Below are positions 47,676 to 58,865 of a stretch of DNA of 64,000 nucleotides, one piece after another. Position 1 is the stretch's first letter. Every line of letters starts with the position of its first letter. The notes under the pieces were generated by a model. That model saw only the letters and a list, made by a program, of their open reading frames with translations. It ran no database searches and had not been told where the DNA came from. A program made the translations under genes and the position numbers. The DNA comes from Cristatella mucedo (taxonomy: Eukaryota > Bryozoa > Phylactolaemata > Cristatellidae): NCBI GenBank assembly GCA_009760855.2, contig WPIO01000130.1, positions 304,501 to 368,500 on the forward strand, given 5' to 3'.

Positions 47676-48365
47676 TAATAATAATAATAACACTTGATAA
47701 AGCTCCCTCAGATAACTCAATCTCTTTCTAGGCGCTTTACATTTGCTGCAAAGGGAAAAGCAATTGAATGGTGAGTAATATCATGCCTGATGAACAACAT
47801 GAATAACGTGGTTAGAGGTGACATGCACAGGGTCAGCATGCACGTGTGGTTAGTGGCAGCAAGCAACAGTGTCAGCACGCATAAGCACATGAAGGACGAA
47901 TCACAGGGACCCACTAAATGCTGTCCTAAATAGGTGCGTTTTTAATTTCTTTTTAAATGTGGTCAAGTCAGGGGTGTTCTGACCCAAGTTGGGAGTGAGT
48001 TCCAGGCTTTCGGAGCACACGAACTAAATGCACGGTCTCCAAAGGATTTGAGGCTTGTACGAAGTATTGGTAAACTGTTTGATACCGAAAAGTGGGTGGT
48101 ACAATGCTTGGCCTAGTGGGGACTAGATCTGAGAGATAGGCTGGAGCCAAAGAATGAAGTGACCTAAAAGTGAGCGACAAAACCTCGAAGTCGATGCGTT
48201 GCTTGACTGGTAGCTAGTGCAGGTCGGCGAGAAGTGGTGTGCTATGGCAGCTGCGACGCTCACGACAGACAAGCCTAGCTGGGGAGTTTAACACCAGCTG
48301 TAAGCGCCTGATTGCACATGCCGGTAGGCCAGCAAGCTAGCATGGTAGTCAGTAGGCCAGCAAGC
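47676..48365 (-). repeat. LINE-A 3' end, well preserved, inside the AT-rich island
   Basis: Full 3' pattern in reverse: (TAA)n, cacttgataaagctccctca, actcaatctctttctaggcg, the three-part UTR subrepeat, then the RT C terminus. A minus frame at 48,180-47,968 reads LHSLAPAYLSDLVPTRPSIV and SNPLETVHLVRVLRKPGT. Among the best copies for a consensus. Confidence 0.85.
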
Positions 48366-49329
48366 ATGTACACTGCTAGTGCACTTCCAAAGAATACCCA
48401 TTTGGAATGACTTAACGCACTAAGCACTCAAAGCTTTAGCCTTAAGAAGGCAATTTCCCACTTAAGAAAACAACTTGAAATACTTAGCTATGACATTGAC
48501 GTAGACAAGTCCAATAAAGTAGATATGACAGAAGTTGACAACCAACTTTAATACCTTAAAACTGGAAAAACTCTAGTAGGAAAATCAGGCGTAGATTACT
48601 CACCAGAACTAAAAGCTAATATAAAAGTAGTAGAAGCTGAGTAAATAGCATTATGATCCAGGTTCAATGAACTCTGGGATAAAAACTTCGGTGAATTATT
48701 CATGGATTAGCAAAGGTTCGTCTCCGTTATATTTATGACAACAACAGTAGTTGATTCATCTGATTGTGCGTGTTTAAGGACGAGTAGTGATACTTCGGTA
48801 GTGTCAGGAGAGGTCAGAGCTATTAATACTGTATGCACGGGTACAGACTTCAAATAGTATGCGTTCTTTAAGAGATTTCCGACTGACTGTTATTTTGTTG
48901 ATAATCTGTGAAATTTCTAAGTTAACATATCGGTCAGTTACATTCTTACGTCAATAATATAAGAATCTACAGAAAGGCTCTGCAGTAGTGCTGTATACAC
49001 TAGCGGCCATAAGTTTTGCCGCACCCACTTCAACTGTGGCCTCCCGGTCGACTATTGCCATAGGCAGGTTTAAAGTCCTCCGGGAGCGTCAAAACGAGTG
49101 AAATTGATGCCAAAGTAAACAAAACGGTTTAACTCACAATTTCTTAACACGACAACCGAAACATGGATAGAATAATCACTAAATCCAGTAGGGTGCGGCC
49201 CCTTCCCGATTAGCAACCACTTCCGTTATTCGGGCTGGCCCGGACTTGACGAGTTTCATAGTTACGTCGGATGGTACAGCATGCCAGGCCGCTTGAAATT
49301 TGCCCCATTATTCGGCCGGCGATCTTATG

Positions 49330-49407
49330 TTTGTGTAAAGCGCCTAGAGAGAGATTAAGTTCTCTGAGGGCGCTTTATCAAGTGCATTATTATTATTATT
49401 ATTACGC
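49330..49407 (+). repeat. LINE-A tail inserted in the Tc1-like transposase
   Basis: Contains tgtaaagcgcctagagagag, attaagttctctgagggcgc and tttatcaagtgcattattat. Only the terminal 75 bp or so, splitting the transposase C-terminal region. Confidence 0.85.
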
Positions 49408-50030
49408 CGACGCTGAACCTCGTCCCAGATGTTCGATCGGGTTAAGGTCCGGGCTCTGACTCGGCCACTGCAAGCGCGTGAAATAAGGTGACCTGTCAAA
49501 AAACTGCAGCACAATTTGGCAGTATGTCTCGGATCGTTGTCCTGTTGATATAAAAAATTAGTGCCTAGTTGTGGCAACGGTCTGGGCACAGGGACGTCGT
49601 CCAGGATTGGCAGGTGGCCGTACTTATTTTTAATGCCCTCAATGCGGTGAAGGACCCCTACACCACCTGCTGCCAAGCCTCCCCACAGCATCGCTGATCC
49701 GGACTCGAACTTCGCAGTACGTTGCCAGCAGACATCGGCACGTGCTTCGTCACTCCTGCGTCGAACGTAGGATCGACATTTGCAGCTTCTTTACGCGGTG
49801 TACTTACTTACGTCGGTAAAGAATACCCACGTCCAATCTTCGGTATGGTAGTGTCTATGCTGCCACGCCCAGAGAAGACGTGCTTCTTTGTGGGCTTTCG
49901 TCTGTGGCGGAGCTTTCTATAGTAGCACGGCGCCGGCGTGGCTCAATTTTAGGGTGCACAAGAACTGCTCAGCAGGAAGCACCTCTGTCCTAGAGCCTTG
50001 ATCAAGAGGGCGCAGCGTAAGATCATGAGG

Positions 50031-51000
50031 CGATTGATACCGGCTGGCCTGTCAACCCTATAGTCCCGGCTAGCAATTCAAGAATAGGGCAACGCTCACC
50101 CCAGGTCGCTGTCACCGTCAGCCGACCTGGAGTTTCTGAACGGGTTTCCGTGAGAACGATAAAGGTGACTGAAAAGCATCTGCCTCCTCTAGGACGCAGC
50201 GGTCATGATAGACGGTTCCCGCGCAAACGAGAGACTGTGATTGATATCGGCTGGCTTGCCAACCATTTTCCGGGCTAGTTACATAATGGTAGGGCCACGC
50301 TCGCTCCGGGTTACTCCTTCGTCTTCAGCTCCGTTTCTACGCCGTCGGCGGTGGTTGCCGGAATCGTTTCTCTGAAAGCGAGGGAGGAGGGCGAGCTGAT
50401 GGCCGCCGATTGACGGGACAGAGCGAGGCAGCGCCAGGAGGATTCGGTGGACTCCGCCCAATATGGTCGTATAGCGCCCGTGGCTGTGTGGGTGTGCGTG
50501 CACGTGGTCCCGGCATAGAGATTTGCCGATGCGAACTCAAAGTAGTTTGGTGTGGTGTGAGATATTCCAGTTGTTCGGGCTCCTCGGTCTATTTGGGTCG
50601 TTCCCCACAATAGTCGTGGGTAGCCTCTAAGTGCGGGGACGTATTTCCCCAGCTAGAGCGCTCGGTGTAGTGTGTGAGAGATATTTCTGCCGTGAGGTTA
50701 AGATGGAAGGTGGAGGTTAAGGTGGAAGCGGAACCCTAGTTCTCCAGTCAGGGTCAAGGCTCCAGTTCGGGCTCCTCCGTCTTATTTGGGTCATTCCCCA
50801 CAATAGACGTAGGTAGCCTAAGTGCGGGGACGTAGTTCCCCCGCAAGCGTGCTTGTGCTGCTGAGAACCTCGGAGGAGTGTGGAGATAAAACTGAGCTAG
50901 ACGCGCAGCGACATTGAGCACTTGCGAATAAAGCTCAGTAAAATCCCCTATTTGTGTGTGTCTCTTTCCAATTCACGCCGTGAACTCACGACCCCTTAAT
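50031..51000. repeat. Insert with about 190-200-bp duplicated segments, possible solo LTR
   Basis: Two diverged duplications are visible. The first pair is gattgataccggctggcctg at about 50,033 and gattgatatcggctggcttg at about 50,239. The second is ggtcgttccccacaatagtc at about 50,596 and ggtcattccccacaatagac at about 50,787, each followed by gtgcggggacgta. An AATAAA lies at 50,927-50,932. This resembles the repeated regulatory part and polyadenylation region of an LTR, but no LTR ends or retroviral genes could be fixed. Confidence 0.3.
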
Positions 51001-51841
51001 AACTGTGGCTATTTTGAGATGTTAGTAGTTTTTGAGCAAGCAGAGATTATGATTGCTTTATGGGCTGCTGTGATTTATGCTAGCGATATTTAAGTAACGG
51101 GTGGCAAAGTCCTGGGAGTTACGTCGAGGACGCCGGGTAGGGCAGTCGTGTACTGGCCCGCTGCGGCATCCGTATGAATAAATGTCTTTGAGCCCGCTTC
51201 GGTGTTCTGCGCGGTGTCGCGTACTTGCCGTTAGGGAGAACGTCAGCGTAGCGGCAAGTAGGTTGGCGTTAGAAGCACTCCTTCGCGTGGCCACCTCTTA
51301 TTGCGCGTAGGAACCGCATTTTAGGTTTCGCCGCTCGGTAAGCGGCAGGTTACGCCTACTCCGCCTTCGAGCCTTCGGCGCTACACTGTGCCACACTTGC
51401 CCTAAGCGCCTGTTCGATGAGCCTTCGCATCACCCGCTCACTGAGTATCTTGCCGGTCATAAGCTCGGGTGCTTTGGAATGGACTCGGGCAGGGGCAAAG
51501 CGGGCCTGCAGGCACTCTCCGTTTTCAGGAGCCGACCATGCCTCCTCGTGGAAAGAAGCCCGAGGGCGCCCACACGCAGTAGCGGCCCTTCATCGTCCCT
51601 AGCGCAGACATTTTACGAATGTTACGTCTGACAGCTTTCTCGTTTATTCCCATCTTCCAAGCGATCTCTCGGTTGCTAACCTTCTCAAGATGGCGAGACC
51701 ATAGCCGGCCCTTCACAAATTAGTAAGGCGACCTCCCTTTGCCACAGCTGCTGGTAGTGCACTCACGTTACGATACGGTCTGCCTGCTGCGGCCAAGGTC
51801 ACTGGGTGTCAGCCCAACTCCCTGTAAGCTCGCATGACAAC

Positions 51842-52296
51842 AGTATGTCACCCAGGCCGAGCATCGTGCCACCCGCTTTTCGGAATCCAACAGTCTACCA
51901 ATACCTCGTACAAACCTCAAATCCTTTGGAGACCGTGCATTCAGTTCGTATGCTCCGAAAGCCTGAAACTCCCTCCTGACTTGCGTCAGAACATCCCCTG
52001 ACTTGACAGCATTTAAAAAGAACTTAAAAACACCTATTTAGCACAGCATTTAGTGGGTCCCTGTGATTCGTCCTTAATGTGCTTATGCGTGCTGACACTG
52101 TGGATGCTGCCACTAACCACACGTGCATGCTGACCCTGTGCATGTCACCCCTAACCATGTTATTCATTTTGTATGTTTATCAAGCATGGTATTACTCGCC
52201 ATTCAATTGCATTTCCCTTTGCAGCAAATGTAAAGCGATTGAGTTCTCCGAGGGCGCTTTATCAAGTGCATTATTATTATTATTATTATTATTATG
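51842..52296 (+). repeat. LINE-A 3' end inserted in the Tc1-like element
   Basis: RT C terminus (accaatacctcgtacaaacc, ttggagaccgtgcattcagt), the UTR subrepeats and the tail (ttgcagcaaatgtaaagcga, ttgagttctccgagggcgct) with (TTA)n. Well preserved. Confidence 0.85.
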
Positions 52297-52943
52297 TCGC
52301 ACCTTCTTTTAGACAAATAAAGTCTGCAGATGCTACACGCACGGTTTCGGCAATATTCAAAGGTGAAACCGCAATACAGATTTTCTCTACTAGTTGATGT
52401 TTCTATCATTATTTGCATGTAACATGCCCGTGTATGAGTAGACTAATACTTCCCATCCAGCTGCCGAAATCCGGAACCACAACCGGTCATCGATATTGGA
52501 GTTATCCGGTTGCTGAGGAGGCCATCAACAGATACACATACTTTCGGGTTACCCGGATTCAGCACTGAGAAGTACTCCCAAACAAAACGTCAGACCAAAA
52601 CAAATTTATTGATAGTCAATAAATTGAAAAATATTTTTTAGTATTTACCATCAATTTACAGTAGCTCCAACATCTATCGGCTGAAATACATCGACCCTGC
52701 TCACAGCAGGCCAAATGCGGCAAAACTTATGACCGCCGGCGTAAATGACACTGCAGCATTTACTGCGCCGCTGCGAAAGTAACAGGCTGTACTTAGTGTC
52801 CGTTTCTACTTGCGGCCAATCAATAAATAAAAATAAAATCGCGCTCAGCTCGGAAAAGTCCGCGCCCTGAGTCCTAATTCCGAATGGCCACGGTTTTGCG
52901 CAAGCGCCGATTCCGTCGGCCCTAAATGAAGGTTATCTGATTC

Positions 52944-53098
52944 AACAGCTCCGTGGACGGATCGGCAGAAGAGCCTTAACGGCTATCACCGCCCCGCCCC
53001 CCCCCCCCCCCCCCTTTGAACTGGCCAATAACGGATCGTCCACTTCAGCGCTCGAACTCATGCGACCTGGATCTCGAAGAGCGAGCACCTCTGTAACA
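52944..53098 (-). repeat. SINE-A interrupted by a poly-C run
   Basis: Reverse SINE-A: cggcagaagagccttaacgg, ctatcaccgcccc, then an 18-bp C run (52,997-53,014), aactggccaataacggatcg, and the tRNA-like half with gcgacctggatctcgaagag. Confidence 0.8.
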
Positions 53099-53261
53099 TA
53101 ATCATTCAGCACATGCTGCGACCGATCCTGCGCTTGTCTGGCCTGGCCTTGCCGAAGACCCCTTCCTAGGTGCCATCGCTGGCCTCCACCGCGCGAACGT
53201 AGCATCTCTGCTTCTAAACGCTGACTGCATTGTGCACGCGACGTGTATGTCCTGTCGAATG

Positions 53262-53291
53262 CCCGCCCGCCCGCCCGCCCGCCCGCCCGCG
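53262..53291. repeat. (CCCG)n microsatellite
   Basis: Seven or so tandem cccg units. Confidence 0.95.
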
Positions 53292-53742
53292 GTCCCATCG
53301 CTGCTCCCGTTAGCCACGTTCGTCTTTCGTACGACTATTTATTCCTCCATTCGACTACTGTTTTCTTAAGTACGCGCACAGTTTGCTTGCTTCGCAAAAG
53401 GATAGCGAGTACACGAGTACAATCACAAATTAATGTCGAGCGTTGCGGTACATGTATAAGCTAATTTTTTATGTACACTAAGGTAAAACAATACAAAGAA
53501 ATATGAAGCATGCTAGAGCTTCGAGCACAGCGAGAAATGAGGGGCGGTGGCCTTCTCTAAGAGGCACTCTCCTTCCCTGTCCTAGACGCCGCCCCCACTT
53601 TTCTGTTGCATAAGCAAGGTCGCCATTCGCCTGCATCCACCGGGCCGAATGATTGAGCAGCTTTTTGTAAACCCTTTGAAGATGATATTGTTAGTTTCCT
53701 TTTAAGAGGAAGCCTTTTTGAACAGAAATATTAAAAAAATAT

Positions 53743-53877
53743 AATTCATTTATATAGCGCCCCAAGAGAACTTAATCTCTATTCAGGCGCTTCACATATG
53801 CCTCGGGGCTCGAGCCCACGACCTCAGTCAGACCTTGGTCGGGGCGAGCACCTTAACCGCTAGACCAAGTCACAAGC
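53743..53877 (-). repeat. SINE-B, full length
   Basis: Contains tatagcgccccaagagaact, taatctctattcaggcgctt, cacatatgcctcggggctcg, agcccacgacctcagtcaga, ccttggtcggggcgagcacc and ttaaccgctagacc. The best SINE-B copy: it shows both the LINE-A-like end and the tRNA-like head. Confidence 0.85.
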
Positions 53878-53899
53878 CAATTATAATCCAAATGAAGTT

Positions 53900-56060
53900 A
53901 TTATAATTATAATAATTATTATTAGTATTATCCTAATGAAGCCCTTTGATGCTCCCTGGAACTTTTAGGTTATGTAGCTCCGTTAAAGCTCGTCTGCAGT
54001 TACGTAAGAAAGCTTACACTTCTTTGGTCATCCGATTTTATTCGAAATGATTGTAAAACACCTCACTCCTAATGGAATTCACGATCATCATACCATGCGG
54101 TTGCCAAGCGTAGACGCAACTTCAAAGCAAAGCGCGACATTTCATCTATCTGTGCGATCTGGATATACTTATGACCAACAAAGCACTTTCCTATACTCAT
54201 GGGGTCCAAGCAAGGCAAGTGTCCTTTGATCTGCCTATTAAAGTGGCTCCTCAATCTGACATCGATTCAAAAACATTGTGATGGCCTGATGCTAGTGACT
54301 CTTCAAAGCAATATGCAATAGTTATACGACACCCTATTCGCTCGCGAGAGAAGTCATTTCTCCTATCGTGAGCCCTTACGGGGGGGCGGGGGCAGGGGGC
54401 GTATTTGATCCATCCGTACTGTTGCGGTATCGACCCTAAATGCTGCTTAGGTTCTTTGCTCGAAAAGAGCTACTATCTTGAACTTATGTAATTACAGCAT
54501 TGACGAAAGATAAACGATGGCAATATAAACTTGGAAGCTTCGGCCTGGGGGCACTGGGCCCGTTGGGCGAGTGACAAGCGTCTGCACAGCAGCGGCCATA
54601 TACCGGCTCTTGACGGCATAAAATCAAAAGGAATAAGCAACGTCTGCTTCTTTTGAAAAAATTCAGACTTGCGGATACCCCCACGCTGTGCCAGCTTTAA
54701 AGCAAAGTTCGGCTGATTCATCAGCTGTACTCGCATTCCTATTATGGCGGCAGAGGGATCTTGCCTGCTATTTACCGCTGGCAACAAGGTCCGTGCGCTG
54801 TCTAGTATGCAATAAAGAGCTCAAATTCCCTCATCTGCGAGCCAACATCAAATAGACAATAAATCTTTTATCAATATATTGCCTGTCATAAGCCTGATCT
54901 TAGTTTGAGCGGCCCCACACAAATACTTTGACGTGAATAGTCCTGGAAGGTTTATAGGACTACTATTACTTCTTTGCTCATCATTTCCTATTCACGGATG
55001 GACTTAGGAACGTACATCAATTCAGTTTTATAGGGTTTAATACTGAGGATTCCAGCTGCGAGCCGTGCATCAAACGGAGGTTGCCCCCCCCCCCCACTCG
55101 AGCCCTTTCGTATTCCGCGAGCCCGACGCCGGCTCCTCCGAAGGCTTGCTTCGCGCCTTCTAGCGGTCGGGAGCGATCCGCTGATGAAAAAGAATGTCAA
55201 AGCGCTCTGCCGCTCGCGCTTGCGCAGACGCCGAGGCCGCCGACCGAGCGTCGGCAGCCGAGCTGGACTTGCGCGCGCGAAACAACGAATCCGTTGGCTT
55301 GGCAGGGGCCGGCTCCGGCCAGCCGACCTTCCCTGGCGCACTCTGCGAGCGGTCGCGCATCTTGAAATGAGAGCGAGTTTGCCGATGCAATCGATGCGCT
55401 AGCCGTCGACCTCCCGCCGCTCCATACTATTTTTGCAGGCAATCCTATCGTCGCCGCCGCCGCCGCCGCCCGGTCGGCGGCTGAAAGACGAAGGTCGTCG
55501 GGAGGCTGCGCACGCAGGCTGCGCGTGCTCGCAGTCGGCGGCTGCGCGGGCGAGCAGCCGCCGACTGCGCGCAGCGGCGGCTGCGCGCGGCGAAACGCGC
55601 CGCCGCCGCCGCCGCACGCAGTCACCACGAAGCGGCGCGTAATTTCAGACGCGGGTAGGTCTGCCCGGCTCGTCTAAACTGGGGCACCCGGTTGTCGGTC
55701 TGGCGAAATTGTCTCTATTGCAATCACCTGTACAAATTGACAGGCCGAACTCGCTGTAGCTCGCTGCTTCGCGCCTCGCGCTACGGTGCAGCAGATTCCC
55801 GACGATGCGTGCACGTCGATGGCGGGGCGATGGATCGAAGGAGGACTAGTCCGAAGAGCCAGAGCTTGGAGCTGGCAGCTGCGGCTCTTCTTAGCTGATC
55901 TTAGCTGAGCTTTTAATTAAACTCGGTCGTCGGCCAAACGCCGAACGTGTGTCGGCGGTCGTGCTGGTGCGCAAGTTAAGCCACCCACCCGGCGATTGGT
56001 CTGCGTTTAGCGTCGCCGTGCAGTTTAACGACGCATGCGCGAAACCGGCGACGGAAGCTG
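53900..56060. other. Mixed region with GC-rich patch, no assignable gene
   Basis: AT-rich filler to about 55,000, then a CpG-rich patch (55,080-55,640) with CCG runs and a 15-bp hairpin (55,530-55,544 with 55,555-55,569). Open frames on both strands here are Ala/Arg/Pro-rich and overlap each other, as expected from GC-rich composition. It may be a CpG island or promoter of a gene I cannot see. Confidence 0.35.
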
Positions 56061-56061
56061 G

Positions 56062-56210
56062 TGGTGAGACGAAGTCTGTTGGCTACCGAATGCGTACCGA
56101 AAGCCGCTCAGGCTGTGAGTGCGCTATACAAAACTCTCCTGCGTAACACCAACATGGTCTTTATGACTTTGTGGAGTTACTGACGGAGATACATTACATT
56201 ACATTACAAA
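56062..56210 (+). repeat. LINE-B 3' terminal fragment
   Basis: Contains gagacgaagtctgttggcta, ccgaatgcgtaccgaaagcc, gctatacaaaactctcctgc and ends gacggagatacattacatta. It directly follows the GC-rich patch. Confidence 0.85.
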
Positions 56211-56569
56211 TAGCTGGCAGCCAATAGTGTCAAGCGCGTCGCTTTGCTCCATTCGATTCGAATCGATTGGTTTCAGCGGGTGACAGCGCGTCCACATCGG
56301 ACGCGGCGACTTCCGCTGCCTTTCGAGGAGTCGTCTCCAAGCAAAATGAAAGCGAGGCGGGGTGGTAGTATTGACCGCCTCGCCCTCGCCTTGCGCTAAC
56401 TCTGGGTCATTGAGCAATTAGCATTAGCGGAACACCCGTTGGTGCAGACTTCTATTCAGGTTCGGACTCTCTGCTATACGCTTGCGGACGGTGCACAACG
56501 GAGCCGCTATAAAAATTCGACTATGCTTACGTCAGCGATTAATGACAGGGGAGTCCTTTTTTCTGAGCA

Positions 56570-56690
56570 CGGCACGTCGTTTGCATCGCCCAGTAGGAGA
56601 ACTTAATCTCTATCCAGGCGCTTTACATTTGCCGCAGGCTTTAAGCCCGCCCCCTCAATCGTCAGAGGCGAGCTCTTAGCCCATGGGTCT
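56570..56690 (-). repeat. SINE-B, diverged
   Basis: Contains gtaggagaacttaatctcta, tccaggcgctttacatttgc and a weak tRNA-like head (cgaggcgagctcttagccca region). Confidence 0.6.
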
Positions 56691-57039
56691 ACTAAACACA
56701 CTCTAAAGCTCTGTGGACTGATAATCTTTAAAATACGGTACTGACACTGGGAATATTAACAGTCCAAAGAGCTTTCGAAGGCAATTATTAGTCCTTGGAC
56801 AAAACGTGCTCTCCTTTCTTTACTTGCGGGAGTGAGTAGGGTCGGATTTCATGAGCGCCGGTTCCAGGCTTGTTCGGATTCCTTTTCCGTAAATACAGCC
56901 TTAGGTGTCTCCTGTCTATTGTTTACTAAATCACCGGGCCATTTCCAGATGAATAGCCAATAAAATGAAAAAACCTTCCACGTTAGTATAAGAAAAATTT
57001 ATATATTAAGACTGGATTCATGATTGTTAATATAATTTA

Positions 57040-57715
57040 ATGTATCTCCGTCTGTAATTCCACAAAGCCATAAAGACTATGTAGGTGTTACACAGGAGAG
57101 TTTTGCATAGCTCACTCACAGCCCAAGCGGCTTTCGGTACGCATTCGGTAGCCAACAGACTTCGTCTCACGCAACAAAGAGAAAGTATGAAGCATGGCAG
57201 AGTCAGGAGAGCAGTTGAGGTAGTGAGCAGCGTGGAAGTAGCAGCTCAGAACCGCTGAAAAGGATGAGCCATAGTCGGCAGTAGGAAAGTAGTTGTCGTA
57301 GCGTAAGAATTGTGGAAGCAAGTTCCACAGTCTCTGACCTGCAGAGCTAAAGCTTCTGTCGCCAACAGTCTTAAAGCGGAGGAGTTGAACAGCTAATTTA
57401 TTGTCCACACAGGACCTGAGGGCACGAAGAGGCTGAAACTGGTGCAGCAGTTCAGCTAGGTACGAAGGAGCCAAGCCGTAGCGGGCCTTGTGGGTCAGCG
57501 TAAGTACTTTGCTCTGTATCCGTTGCTCAACCGGCATCCATCCTAGCTCTTTTAGCAAAGGAGACACGTGCTCAAACCTCTGGGACTTGAAGACTAGCCT
57601 TGCAGCCATATTCATAGCCAGCTGCAGTGACCTAGTTGCTTTCTTTGGTATCGCAGCCAAAAGGGAATTACAATAATCAAGCCGAGACAGAAGCAAGGAG
57701 CTAGCTAAAGTGTTT
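57040..57715 (-). pseudogene. LINE-B reverse transcriptase C-terminal fragment with 3' tail
   Basis: A 194-codon minus frame (57,696-57,112) is the C-terminal RT region of an L2/CR1/jockey-group LINE: LLSRLDYCNSLLAAIPKKAT, AARLVFKSQRFEHVSPLLKE, LGWMPVEQRIQSK, YGLAPSYLAELL and TVGDRSFSSAGQRLWNLLPQ. The sequence beyond it is the LINE-B tail complement near 57,040. This is the most intact retrotransposon coding piece in the window; the 5' part of the element is absent. Confidence 0.88.
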
Positions 57716-58591
57716 GCAAGCCACTGTGGAAGACAGTTCCCATCTTGGATAGGGATTGGGCGTGATGACTAGCTGTACAGGCAGTCTTCTGAATGAAGCT
57801 TTACAAATTGAGGCAGCTGTCGAAAACGACACCTAAATTTCGAGCACGTGGAATACATGAATTTAGCAAAGTGTACGCGGCAAACATTCCTTAGCTGGTC
57901 TGCAGCGTTGAATGGAGCCATTGTTAGGCTACCGTGTGTGGCAGCAGCGGCAGCTCGAAAGCGTCGTCGCAGCCGGCGACGGGCAGCACCTGCAGAGAAG
58001 CCACTTTTTCTCTCAGCAGCGTACTGAACGACCTGTGGTTGTATGGCTTGTTGTGGGCCAATGGTTTTATTTGTTTATGGGTTATATGGGTTTATGGCTG
58101 AACGTATATTTAGTGGTTTATGGTTTAATGTTTTTACAAGGGTGAGTCATTGCCGGTTGAGGAGGAGGAGGAGGCAGCGGGAAACAGGACTGAGTGGAGA
58201 GAGGCCGTGCGGAGTAACGCTGCGAGCGTTGACGAAATACGCCAGCGCTGGAGCCTCCCTCGGCGTCTACGTTTCGTCGTTTGTGTACCGGCGCGTGCTT
58301 GGCGTCAGAGCGTCAGCTTGCACGACCCCGCTCGGCGCGCTCGCAGCTCTCGCACGGCAGCTTTCACTTCCGGCATTGACCGCATCGCGAAGCTCCCGAC
58401 ACTCGAAATGAATCGACAGCATCCGGTCGCGTACATGTCCCGGCCCACTGTTCGCCGGCAGCAGATGCGGTGCTAGAATTACGAACAAGTGGTTTGCCTC
58501 AAAATCGCGATCGAACCGGGGCGCGGACGGTCCCGTTTTCCACATGTCTCCATCGCGCAGAGCGTCGTCGTGGTCTCCAATGTTTGCAGCT

Positions 58592-58865
58592 CTTATAATA
58601 ATAATAATAATAATAATTCACTTGATAAAGCGCCCTCAGAGAACTCAATCTCTCTCTAGGCGCTTTACATTTGCTGTAAAGTGAAATGCAATTGAATGGT
58701 AAGTAAAATCATGCTTGAAAAACAAACGAGATGAATAATATGGTTAGGGGTGACATGCACAGGGTCAGCATGCAAATGTGGTTAGTGGCAGCATGCACAG
58801 TGTCAGCACGCATAAGCACATCAAAGACGAATCACAGGGACCCACTAAATGCTGTCCTAAATAGC
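58592..58865 (-). repeat. LINE-A 3' UTR and tail
   Basis: Contains (TAA)n, acttgataaagcgccctcag, agaactcaatctctctctag, gcgctttacatttgctgtaa and the complete three-part UTR subrepeat; it stops at gggacccactaaatgctgtc. Confidence 0.85.

Larger units (their letters stand above)
42500..48900. mobile_element. AT-rich decayed virus-like island
   Basis: This block is clearly more AT-rich than its flanks and consists of short open stretches broken by in-frame stops and small shifts, packed with little spacing and no introns. Remnants on the + strand run from about 42,600 to 43,750 and again about 48,370-48,850. From about 43,800 to 47,660 readable stretches are mainly on the minus strand. One minus frame (45,501-45,842) has a tail-fibre-like motif. 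I could not recognise a polymerase, integrase, capsid or ATPase. A LINE-B copy (44,335-44,620) and a LINE-A copy (47,676-48,365) are inserted in it. I infer an integrated large-DNA-virus or virus-like element, long dead. An AT-rich cellular repeat is the alternative. Confidence 0.5.
48996..52743 (-). mobile_element. Tc1/mariner-like transposon, degenerate, with nested insertions
   Basis: Terminal inverted repeats at 48,996-49,023 and 52,716-52,743 match at 24 of 28 positions (core cataagttttgccgca). Between them, minus-strand Tc1 transposase pieces appear in the right order from the right end. An HTH-like block is at about 51,716-51,600 (EKVSNREIAWKMGINEKAVR). The first catalytic Asp region is near 49,840 (EDWTWVFFTDVSKY). 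MLWGGLAAGG and LYQQDNDPRHTAKL, with the second Asp, lie at 49,691-49,500, and the C terminus near 49,300 ends ITEVVANREG. About 1.6 kb of other DNA (49.93-51.52 kb) and two LINE-A fragments split it. Not functional as it stands. Confidence 0.8.

Noticed and set aside
42500-48900. Calling the AT-rich island a Polinton/Maverick
   Set aside because: No protein-primed polymerase, integrase, packaging ATPase or capsid protein could be recognised and no long terminal repeats were seen, so a named group is not justified.
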